Shown here piece by piece: positions 33,382-44,500 of a stretch of 64,000 nucleotides of DNA (positions are counted from its first letter, which is position 1; the number at the start of each line of letters is the position of its first letter). Source of the DNA: Haberlea rhodopensis (Eukaryota; Streptophyta; Magnoliopsida; Lamiales; Gesneriaceae); the NCBI GenBank assembly GCA_907163345.1, contig CAJQUN010000003.1, positions 186,001 to 250,000 on the forward strand, read 5' to 3'. The notes under the pieces are model-generated. The model saw only the letters and a program-made list of their open reading frames with translations. It ran no database searches and was not told where the DNA came from. The position numbers and the translations under genes were made by a program.

Positions 33382-34289
33382 TCAAATATTTGCCTTCAAT
33401 GTTGCATCTGCATCAATGATTGTTTCCTTTATGGTTTCTATATCGCTGTTCTTGGAATCTGCACAAGTTCTTGGAATCTTGGATTGGGCACCTTTTCGAA
33501 ACCAAGAACTTTCTATGATCTTGGATATAGATAGCCTGGTGTTTGGATTAGGATCCAGCATTTCGGAGATCAGTTTATGAGCATCAGGAGAGATCCATTT
33601 TGGAAACTTGAACTCTGCCTTTCCTATTTTCCTGTACATCTCCATTAGATTTGAATCATGGAAAGGGAGATATCCAGACAACAGAACATATAAGATGAGC
33701 CCACACGACCAGATATCTGCTTTGGATCCATCATACCCTCTCCTGTTAATAACTTCTGGGGCAACATAGGCAGGAGTCCCACACGTTGTGTGAAGTAATC
33801 CATCGCTTGGATTCTGAAAGGGCACTCAATCCAAAGTCTGAAACCTTCAAGTTCCCATTTCCATCCAAAAGTAGGTTCTCGGGTTTGAGATCACGGTGAT
33901 AAACACCTCTGCTATGGCAGAAATCTACAGCACTAATCAGCTTGAAAATATTTTCTTGCAATGTCTTCTTTCAGTTTCCCTTTGGCGACCTTGTTAAAGA
34001 GTTCACCTCCTTTAACATATTCCATCACTAAAAATATCTTGGTCTTACTAGCCATTACCTCGTAAAGCTGCACAATGTTGGGGTGCTTAACAAGTCTCGT
34101 CACAGAGATTTCACGCTTGATTTGCTCGATCATCCCAGCCTTGTATATCTTCTCTTTGTCGATAATCTTCACGGCCACACTCATATTGGTTTTGAGGTTT
34201 CTTGCATGATAAACCTTGGCAATGGTCCCTTGTCCAAGCAATTTCCCTACCTCGTACTGTTGCATCAACACACTTCCTTTACTTTCCAT
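33382..34289 (-). pseudogene. CIPK (CBL-interacting protein kinase) pseudogene, truncated
   Basis: Minus strand from ATG 34289 ('MESKGSVLMQQYEVGKLLGQG'). Kinase subdomains are recognisable: Gly loop 'GQGTIAKVYHA', VAIK-type Lys, 'YHRDLKPENLLLDG', 'SDFGLSAL', 'GTPAYVAPEV' and 'DIWSCGLILYVLL'. Two frameshifts break it: one near 33950, after 'ARKYFQ', and one near 33826, after 'LSESKR'. The last frame stops at 33382, before any NAF motif or regulatory domain, so the CBL-binding half is absent. Intronless structure fits intron-poor CIPKs. The intact family phosphorylates transporters in calcium signalling. Confidence 0.85.
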
Positions 34290-35028
34290 CACCAGATATA
34301 TATCAAATAAATTATAAATCACCACTTAACAGCTAACACGTTTCTAATGCTTATACGAGTAACAACAATATTTGAGATTGGAATCACTCGACCATCCTCA
34401 CAAAGGTCATGATACGAAACATTTTTCCCCCTAAAGTATCCAGCGATTGTTTTGTCTTGACAGCAGAAGCTGTGAAGGCTACAAGTTATCTGTCCAATTG
34501 CATGAAGGATAAAGAACCGTGGCTCGAATGGAGCTTTGGCCAATTGGCCTCATCAAAATCAGAAAAAGACTGTCCAGCCGGAAAGCACATCTTTCAGCAT
34601 TCCCTGGTTTTTGTTTATACTAGAGAAAGCTGCAGAGGAAGAGGCGCTTCTAGGTATCAAGCCTCAATCACAACAACAGGGGATTGTTTCACATAACACA
34701 TGGCGCAAAACATAAATTGACATTTCATTACGACACAACATTAACTGCTTTGATAAGGGATCAGAATCTTTGGATTCAATAATAGTTTCGGAACTTCAAA
34801 AATCTCAAAATGACAGGACAGTTACAATCACAGTTACAGTTGATTTGAGTTATTGAGCGAGAAAGAACTGCCAATGGTCAGCTGAGAAGGATTTCACAAA
34901 CCTGCAAAGAGAAAAAATGGAAGTATCTAATAACACATTATATTTATATATAGAAAAAAACTAGGTTTAGTTTAGAACAACATTAATATCAGAGCAACAT
35001 ACTTCCCGTACAGCATGGAGCCATAGGA
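34290..35028. other. Intergenic DNA, no gene seen
   Basis: No credible ORF or repeat that I can assign between the kinase and PPR relics. Confidence 0.5.
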
Positions 35029-36700
35029 TCAAGTTGGATCCCCACCAAGAATTATGGCTCTGACGAGTATGTTCCATGTAATTATGTTCGAAACTACTTT
35101 TCTTGTCAAAGCATCTTGTAAGAACAAAATGGCACCTGATATTCTACCGCAAAAACAAAGGCCTTTGAGAATAATGTTGTAGGAAACAACATACGGCTGC
35201 AGCCCACCTCTTAAAACTCGATCCCAGATTATTGAAGCAGTTCTTAGGTCACCAAGTTTGTAGAATCCTTCCATAAGGGTATTGCAGGTCACTATATCAG
35301 GTGCACAGTTCCAATGACTCGTGTTCATCTCATTCTAGTAAGCATCAAAGCATACTGTAAGTAACAATTGTAGTCGGGCAATTACTGCTTCCCATTTCAC
35401 TAAAAATCCTAATTACATCCTCAAGTTTAGAAGCAGCCATAGAACCATCGATCAAAGCATTATAAACATGGGCATTTGGCTTGCTGTCACTTGTGGTCAT
35501 GCAATTTAGCAACGGAACTGCTTCATCCAACTTTCCCTCTCTGCACACCCCACAGATCATCGCTGAGTATGCAAAAGACATAGACTGGTATCCAGAAGTT
35601 GTGGAATCTGCTATACAGCTACTCTCTTTTAGAAGCTCTGAGATAGAAATAGCTTCCTTCACTGCACCAATGGTGAACAGGCATCTCATCTTTATATTAA
35701 AACTAGCAACATTTTGATTATCATCTAGTCCCATCAATTTCTACAACTTAAAACAATCCTCAACTCAGCCAACCCTTCGATAGCCATTAAGCAATGCCTT
35801 ACATACAACAGAATCAGGCTGCACCTTCATCTCAATCATGCCTTTATAAACTCTCTCGGCGCTATCTATATTCCCAACTCACATAATTCACGAATCAATG
35901 AATGATATGTAAAATGGTCCACTTTTTTTGCTCATTTATTCTCATCTTATCACACAGTTCCAGAGTCCCACAAAACCTCTCACAGTTACACAATCCAATG
36001 ATCACGATGTTGTACCCGACGAAATTGGGATACACACGAGAGTGCTTATTTAACTTGTTCCACACTTTAAATCACCTTTCTTGAAAACCCATAAATCAAA
36101 ATGTTAAAACACATAACATTGGGCATTACGCCTCAGTAAGTCATTTCCTCAAACAGCTTTACGGCTTCATTCAAATACCCGGTTTTTACAAGCCCATTGA
36201 TCAAAATGCCATAACTATGATGATCAGGACTCAAATTCCTATCCCCCATGCAATCTATCAAATCGCTTGCCTTATTCAACTGATTCGAAACCACAAACGC
36301 ATTCAGCAGAGAGTTGTAGGACCCAGCTCCGGGTTCACAACCAAAGACCTCCAGCATTTTCTGAAAATTTTCCATAGCTTTCTCAGCCATTTAAATTCAT
36401 TGAATGAAACTTAAAAACAGCTAACGCCGTGTCCTCAGAGCACTGACATTCCTGGATGCAAATGAGAAAAACTATGCCGGTGACATTTCGAAGGAAATTA
36501 AGGTCAGGGGGAGACCGAGAGGGTGTGGAGAATGCGGTGAAAGTCAGAGACGGAGTGCGTATAACCGCGGTGGCGACTGGCTGAGTCGAACAAGGTGCGC
36601 GTGGACTTGAGATTCTTCTCTGCTTTAAAGCAGCAGAAGTAAGCGTTTGCTGGTCAGGTTTTTTGGCACATGCGTCAGGCGAGAAGGGAGCCTCGTTTAA
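35029..36700 (-). pseudogene. PPR protein pseudogene (At3g09060-like)
   Basis: Minus strand. N-terminal frames (about 36700-36400) lead to 'QECQCSEDTALAVFKF'. Frame 36390-36133 carries P-type PPR repeats ('FGCEPGAGSYNSLLNAF', 'DHHSYGILINGLVKTGYLNEA'). More repeats follow out of frame (about 35890-35760), then 35737-35345 and 35328-35029, ending 'TWNILVRAI'. Start and end segments match the layout of Arabidopsis At3g09060 as I recall it. The middle is much too short, so several repeats are deleted, and frameshifts and stops separate the pieces. Intact members bind organellar RNA. Confidence 0.8.
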
Positions 36701-36751
36701 CGGTTTATTCCTTACCAAATCCATTATCCCAATATTAAATATGAGGGTCAA

Positions 36752-37805
36752 AAATTAACTTGACTATATACGAACCTCATGTACACAAATCAATTCTCGA
36801 TTATTATTCACCTAATGTCGTCTCATTTCCTTTATTTCACTGCCGCATCCTCTGGGTTAATAAATTTGAAGTCATCATGACCAAGCTTCTCTTTATTTAT
36901 TGCTTGTTTAAATGCACTTTGGTCCCTTCATTAATATCTATTTTCCGCTTAACATCTAATCTTGTTCAATTTATCATTTTTTACCTTCTAATGTCCTCAA
37001 GCTCGAATTGGGAATATTAGCCCATTCTAGAGTACTAAATTGACGAGATTAGGCTAAAATTGTCGATTTTTAATTTTATTTTTATTTAGAATTCGAACTT
37101 AAACGGCTTCAGGAAAAAAAACTAAATAAGGGAAGATCATGAGATATTAGAGAAATTTTTTTTAAAAAAAAAGCATTTGGATACCTATTATACAATAAAA
37201 CCTTCTAGTGATTATCATATGGTAACATCATTTAATCTCTAAAATATACTCCATGTCATGTGAGATATGATAGCAACAACAACAAATCATTTAATCTCAA
37301 TGAATTGGCATAAGCTATATGAAAAATAAAGAGAATCAAGTTGGGTCGGACAAATGCGTCAATTTTCTTCAAACGCTTATAGTTATGTGGGATATAATTA
37401 CCTAAAATAATGATTATATACCCCTTGCACCTTTATTTTCGTTATATTTGAAATATGTTTTGCTACTTCACGGGTCTATTTAACTTAGATATGCAAATCT
37501 AAATATTAGTAGTTTGGAATTTTTGGTCACGGGATTCCACCCAAGAGGGCCACTACGTAAGCTTCCGGCATGAACAAAGTTGACAAGTCGAAGCCATGAA
37601 TCATGAGCAAAATACCAAATGAAGAAACTGCACTCTTCAATATTACTTCGAAGCTCACCAGAGAGTTTTTTTCGTTTTGTTGCTTGATTTTTCGTAATAA
37701 TATATAAGATTTTCCACATATTGTCACCAGCAATAAGGCATCAAAATAATATCTCGGTAGTGTAAATATTTTCCAAAAATTATCATAAACAAAGTTCCTG
37801 GCTTG
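36752..37805. other. Intergenic DNA with a short LINE-family repeat piece
   Basis: No gene. About 37285-37395 shares 'AATGAATTG…' and 'ATGCGTCA…TTCTTC' blocks with the dispersed repeat at 51369-51450 and 58930-59010. Confidence 0.5.
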
Positions 37806-37859
37806 TCGCCAGTTGTAGGAACCGCGTTAAACAACCATACTTTGCATGCAATCCCATTT

Positions 37860-38640
37860 CCCGTTTGGGTCCAATAGATAATGATATCCCTAGCCCTGGG
37901 GCCCAGTAGGTTAGGGACCGGAACTTTATTTGGGCCCGGTCAGTTGGGGACCCGTTTACAGCCCAGCTAGATGAGTCGTCAGGACGGCTACCGTGCTGTC
38001 CTCTTCAAGCTCACCGCCCGAGCCAAGTTGACACCGGGCACGACCACCTCTGGTCAGCTGCTGTGGTACTTTCCGAGCAGAGCCCTATTACGCCCTCATT
38101 GGCCATAATCCTCGGGGCGACCTCCGAGCTGAGGCAAGGAGGTACCTCAAGAGGTCGGGACGTCAGCAACTGGCCAGGACAGCCGAGCTGAGGCCGAGAG
38201 GGTCACTGACACATATGGTGGTCCTGTATACCGGGACTGGGGTTACAGGAGTCGGACAACTATTAAAGCAAAGGCTAGGCCCACTAACCAATGAGATGAT
38301 GGTCAAGTACCGTGAGTACGAAGAGCATATCCCCGGATACAGGCAGAATCGCAAAAGCAGGGAGGTCGTACGAGATGGGTAACAGTTGTAGGTGGTCCCC
38401 AGTCTGTGGTTCTCCCCCGGCATCAGACATTGTCCCCAAAGTCCCAAACAAGACGGGACCACTGACTACCCCCTATAAAGAGGAGAATTGTTAGAGGTTG
38501 AAAAAAAAGAGAAACCATTCACCAGTTTGATCGCCGGAGATTCTTAATCGGTTAGATTTGCCCAGGCTCCGGCCTAACCAGTAATTTCACGAAATAGCTC
38601 ATTACTTCTCCCATATAAATTCATTTGTTATCAAAGCGAA
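37860..38640 (+). repeat. GC-richer LTR-like remnant
   Basis: Distinctly GC-richer than its surroundings, with no ORF. A CCCCTATAAAGAGGAG promoter-like box near 38468-38483 is followed by an A-rich stretch, as in the U3/R region of plant LTRs. I could not find matching ends or a target duplication. Confidence 0.35.
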
Positions 38641-38742
38641 CCAAAAAAAAGGTAGTAAAGATAACAAGAAATCTTAATCGTTTTTTAATAAGGAAGATCT
38701 TTCAATCCAAAAAAAAAATGTAGCTTGAGTTTAAATTCATTA

Positions 38743-40060
38743 ATGGCGAGTGGAGAAAGAGTACAGAGTAATCTGTATGCAAGGAGGAGAGATCAGTTTC
38801 GGTTTGTGGACGGTGAGAAGAGGAGAAGGAGGAGGGGTGGTTGTGTGGTAAGGTGCAAGGCGGAGGGGATGGAGAGGGCGTTGTTTGTGGCGCGGAGAGA
38901 GGGCAGATTCCTGGTGAAGAAGAGGTTCAAAGTGGTGGAGCTGGTGGCGGCTGTGATGTGTCTGTGTGTTGCAGATAGAGTCGTAATGTCCGTTGCCATA
39001 GTTCCTCTTGCTGCTAAACATGGATGGAGCATTTTTTTTTCTAGGGCATTGTCCGGGTACGCTCACAATCTTATTAATTTCTTACTTTTGTGGGGTTGTT
39101 TATTTTTCTTGAATATTGGAAAACGAAGTTGTTTATTATTTTACTTTTTTGGTGAAGTTGGATTTGTGTGTTCCTTTCGATGATTACGATGGTTGTTAGT
39201 GGTAGTTGTTTTATTTTGATCTAATGAAAATGTGTTTATGTTGTGTCCAGCACACCCGAAAATAAAATGTAAACATCGTACACATCCAACGAACACGAAG
39301 ATTTATGTGGTTCAGCAATTACATTCATCAATGGGAACAAACACAGATTTATTGATATTTTCAGACGAAACTCTTGGATCCACTCATATCTCATATATAC
39401 AAATCAGAAAATGAACAGTTGATGGATAATCCGTGAGGTAAGTTCAAGGGGTTTATATAGGTGCCAAAAACACTGTGAAGATAATAATCAAGTTGAAATT
39501 GCCTTCTTCCAATCTTGACATTGTCCAAGCCACCATCCATTGTCCAAGCCACCAAAGCTACATGTATAAAACGTGCTTCCACCGTCCTTCTGGAAAAGAA
39601 GCAACCGGCCAACAGTTTAGACTTTTTGTGGTTGTTGAGAAGCAGTATCCGTCACCTGTCAATATACCAGTAGGACTATGGAATTTTCCACGCCACACAT
39701 ACACCTGGTGCGGTGGAGCCCTTGAAATTTCTTGCCCAAATAGATTATCTATCAATTAAGTATTAATGCATTCAAAATATATCGAGCATTTTGCTGATCA
39801 TGATGTTGCTTCATGTAGTCATCCTTTTTATGGGTGGTATATGTGTTCCTCGATAATTTGAGGAGCCTTGGTCGACAAATGCAGTGGAAAACGAGTTATT
39901 GCGTAGGGGCTTTGAGGTCTTTAGCTACTCTTGTCACTCCATGGCGGCAAATCGTTCCACCGCCAGCCTCTTGGCTCCTCGTTGTTTCTTTGTGCTAGCC
40001 GAAGGGGTTGCTCTACCTTCAATGAATAATCTTTTAGAAAGGCAACACATGTATCTGTTT
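38743..40060 (+). pseudogene. PHT4-type chloroplast anion transporter pseudogene
   Basis: Exon-1-like ORF from ATG 38743: a basic N-terminus like a transit peptide, then the first membrane span ('VADRVVMSVAIVPLAAKHGWS'). A T-run indel shifts the frame before the donor-like GTACGC at about 39058. The next exon appears after an acceptor-like AG near 39815, with 'SSFLW' and 'GALVDK' blocks, then 'MAANRSTASLLAPR' and 'AEGVALPSMNNL' to about 40060. Two stops replace codons around 39850-39915, and a further frameshift lies in the second exon. All later exons are missing. Intact relatives move phosphate or ascorbate across chloroplast membranes. Confidence 0.75.
39239..39770. repeat. Repeat-like insertion within the PHT4 relic
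   Basis: This stretch starts TGTTGTGTCCAGCACACCCG, contains 'GATTTATGTGGTTCAGCAA' and a minus-strand TATATAAA box (about 39455-39462). These are features of plant LTRs read in reverse. No matching target duplication was found, so this is tentative. Confidence 0.35.
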
Positions 40061-41586
40061 GGGTGCAACAAGCTTTTCCTAATGTATTATGGGTCCTGGG
40101 TTTGCATTGCAGTGGTTGAACTTCTCACCAAACTATCATCAGTTGCTGCTATATTTCTAACAGAAGCTCTAAGTTTGAGTTCTTTCAGCCAAGTTGGCTT
40201 TGTACTGAATAAGTTTTTACGCATCAGATAACCAAAAAAATTATCAAGATATCAAAGGTTATTTGCACTGAATAATTTGTCAATCTATCAGTAGTAACAA
40301 ACTGCTGCAAATTTTGATTCTTTGAACAAGATATTGCACCAATCCTCGAATCCCTCTTCGATCATTATGCGTTCTCATGACTTCTTTTTACAGTGTGGTG
40401 AAGATCGTCGAAACCATTTGACTATCATAACTACCAACAGAGCTGACGTGACAGCTCCACTTAAGATTCGGCAATCATAACCACCAACAAGAAACTAAAA
40501 CTGACGTTGCAGCTCCGTTTATGATATCAATTTGTTATTACGGTTATTATCTTTATATACCCCCTTTGTTTACACTTATATGGAGCTACTATCTATTATG
40601 TTGATTTTTTTTTTAAAGTTATATGCTATGCTTCATGCTACATTGTAGTTGGGTCTTGAACCTTTACCTTATAGCGCAATGTTCAGTTTTGTTTAATTTA
40701 ATTTGCATTTTGCTATAATTTTACGCAAGAATTTCGAATGTAATGACGTTTTCTTGTTAAAATATCTTTCTGTAAGACTATATACGCATATGTGGTCAAA
40801 AAGCTCCAAGCCTTTCCCCTCCCATAGAATTCAAGCTGCAACTAGAAGAAACATTTGTTCGCCAACTATTTTCTTCTTAATAATCGGATAAATATATTAA
40901 CCTCCTTTTCTTTTCGTTGTGCTTGATTTTGTTGTGTCATTACACTTATCCAATCTCGCTATATCCGACATGATCAAACGATAATTAAACGAACTCGCAT
41001 TACCAATCCACCTAGTGTTGATTGATTTTGTGCATCCCTTTCGGTGTATTTTAATCCTTCTCGCAACCTCTAGTCATATGGGATAACAAGTAAAGCATCA
41101 ATCTGTAATATGATAAACCAACAGAACCAAACAGCATGAAGCACAGATTCAAAATACAAGTGCTTGTTTCGTGACTAATGTTGATGATGATAATGTTTTT
41201 TAATAAACATAAAAAAGGGGAGAATTTTAGAAAATGACCCTCTCAACAACTATATTTTAATATATTACCTTCTCAAATTAATAATACGAACACACTTTTG
41301 CCTTGAGGATGGTCGTACTTGATAAAAGGATCAAAAAAGTTGAATCATAGGAGATGGGCAAAAACAAGGAACACGAGGTAATCTCAAAGTCACAACATTG
41401 TGTTCTATATTGAAGTGTAATCCCAGTTGTCAAAAGAAATTGGCTTCGCTACAAAAATGAGATAATTTAAGTTCTATCTCGAACTCCACGATAATTGATA
41501 AGTTTGTGAAGTGAATTCACCTGGAGAAAAGATGTATAACCATAGCCAAATTTGTGCGTAGGATGTACAAGTCAAGTCGAAACCAA
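40061..41586. other. Intergenic DNA downstream of DEX1
   Basis: AT-rich, no gene seen. The right end should contain the DEX1 3' UTR (minus strand). I did not fix a poly(A) site. Confidence 0.5.
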
Positions 41587-44500
41587 TCACAAGTCGGTGT
41601 TACGGGAAAATGATGGCAGTGGCATGCCTTCTTGGGGACGCAGGATGACAAGAATACCGAACATCCCAAGCATGGGAAGAACAAGAAGCCATTTCAAGAG
41701 TTTGAAATAGTACATATGGAAGGTGAGGGAGAACTCATCTGAAAAATAAAGTCCATTTTTGTCGATCATCTCAACCAATACTGTCCCCGTAGTTCTTACA
41801 CTTACAGTCGGAAGTTTAATTTGATGTTTTCCAGCCTGATTAAAGATTTGGCTTTGCTTAATTGTTCTTTCTCCTTGGTAATTACCAGGAACCAGTAAAC
41901 TTACCTGTGGTTATAAACAAGAAAAGCTCAAGAAAGGGCACTAGGGCAGCGAGCACGAGGCTATTATGAATTAGATATGAAGAAATGAATAGCAGAAACA
42001 ATTTCCATACCGTAACATTATAGGGTGCTTGACTGCCAGATGGGAATCTGTGTTTGTCTACAATCTCCAGTTCAACCCAAAAGTTCTTGCCTTCTTCATC
42101 TCGGAAAGCTCGTGATGATGGAGTGACATGGATACCCTCACGGTTATAACGGGATGCAGCATTGTTTCTTCCTTGGTTAGGTGATCTCCAAACCTGGAGA
42201 TATAAAGTTTGTAAGATAAGAGAATAGCAATATTAAACAAGAAAAAAAAGATATAGTTTTTAATCGTATCCTTCCTTGAGTGGATGATAAGGAGAAGGTG
42301 TTGAAAAACAGAAGATGTTGCCATTCATGGTGGTCACAATCAGATCAAGATCATCCCCGCCATCAACATTGTCAGCCAAAACCATGCTATATCTGTAATT
42401 AACAAAGACATACTAATGGGTGAACCGAGGCAGCAGCTCAAAGAATGCCAACTAATACAAGGAATACAAGTTATCTTACGATGTTTCTCCAATATCCACA
42501 ACATCAGCACATGAAGTGGGTCCATCAATGAGGTATAAATACCCATCAAAAGATGTGCTAACAATTGTGAGTCCCTTCTTCTTCTCCCCACGTTTGCTCA
42601 AGTCAACTAGAAGAACTTGATTCATTACCCTACCATGAGTTCGATAAGGATATGGTCGTACAATTGATCCATCCTTGCCACTAAGAACATAAATGTTTCC
42701 AGATAGTGTTGGAACAACTACATCAGTGTGACCATCCCCATCCACATCACCAATGCTAGGACCCTGTGCAAAACAAGATATTGCTCATGCAGTATAAACA
42801 TGTAGCTTGGCTTCAACCACATTTAGGAGTCAAGATATTGTGAGTTACCTGTGGAACAAGGCTCTTCACATGTGTTTCCCAAATTTCTTTTCCTTGTGAA
42901 GTCCAAGCTGCAACGTTTCCATGGGAATCAGCGGTAACTAACTCAATCTTTCCATCATCATTGATGTCAGCTGCAACTACTGCTCCTTGAATTTCAGCCA
43001 TTTCAAGAGGAAACTTTTCTCTGTAATTGCCTAAATCAGTGAACTAAAGCAATAAGCACATTTGCAATGAACATAAGAAAACGTCCCAGCCAAGAATACA
43101 AGAAATAAAGATTACTGGATGAGTTTAACAGCTGAACCTACAGACGTACAAGAACAATAATATTTGTCTGTGATATTGTTAATATTTTAGTGCAACAATA
43201 CGATTGATCAGCATTTTCCAAGTGTTGGGCCTCAGAGCAGAATCATGCGATAGTTTCTACATTATCATTTAGTTATTTCAGCAAAACCCAGAAACGAGCC
43301 TTTCTGCATTCTTTACCTCACAAAATTTCTTGACTGATCCATGAAAAGGGAAATCCGTGCAGAGAGCCACTAAACTACAAAAGAAATTCATGTCATCTCT
43401 CCCACTCCCTATCCTCTCCCCCAACAACTTCCAAAAGATCAATCAAACGCCAACATACTAGTTCCATCTCATTGTATACTCACCAAAATTTCAGTCTGAA
43501 ACTCATCATTAAATAATGACCTAACCCATTCATTAGTTAAATCAGGCCTCTAAAAATAGAAAAAACAAAAGAACTAACTTTTTGAATGTAATAAACTGGA
43601 AGTCATGCAAACCTATCAAAAACCACACTTGGTTCCAAGTTGGATATGATGTTTAGAAGAAATAAATAAGCGCTGGACGACAAACTGATATAGTGTAATA
43701 GAAGAAAATAACGTACCCTTGTGGTCCAAGACATAAAACAAGCCAAAAGACGTCCCGACCAGAATGTCCAAGTTCCCATCACCATCCAAATCAACAACTG
43801 TAGGAGAAGAATATATGTAGGCACGGAAATTTCCAGTGTCCGTACTCAAATCGAGTTGAACACTCCACTTAACTTGCTTTGTGTCGAGATTAAAAACTAC
43901 AATACCACCGGCAACATATTTCCCAATCTCAATACCACCAAGTTCCTTCAAATGCTCTGGATTATCATAATACCTGCCAAATGATATATTAATTATCTGA
44001 AGCATATTCAAATACTGTTCTAACTGCAGTTCACTAGAAAGACAAACACATTGCAAAAGCAGACGGATTTTCTCATAAATTCCTCAATATCAGTATGAAG
44101 CCCTAGCATACCACATTCCATTTCAGAAAAAATGATAGTCACCACTTAATACATGGAAGGAGAGTTCAAAATTAAAGGCTTACTGAGCCAACTTCTCAGG
44201 AACATAGAAAATAAGCATCTGTAGAATTGTCACCATGGACATGGAATTTCTATCTTTCATATTGCATCTCATGATTTTAAGTCACATTGGTCCCATGGAT
44301 TAATTAATCTGGCAAAAATATTTTATTAGTATAGACAGCATTGGTTGGAAACATACCATATATTAACCCATGTTTCAATTTCAATCCCAATCACACAGGC
44401 AAGAGCGAGAAAAATCCAAGCAACGATTGTGCCCAAATATAAAACTAAAGTATCTGAGCATCAATGGTTAATGGTTACTTCAGGATCATACATAGCCTAG

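Noticed and set aside
37860..38640. CpG-island promoter of a gene
   Set aside because: No gene start follows except a dead PHT4 relic, and the TATAAAGAGG box and A-rich tail look like an LTR remnant.
38743..39183. A functional PHT4 transporter gene
   Set aside because: Frame shifts before the first intron, stops and a further frameshift in the next exon, and later exons are missing.
42261..42275. U12-type intron donor at DEX1 intron 11
   Set aside because: The GTATCCTT-like string is on the plus strand, opposite to the gene.
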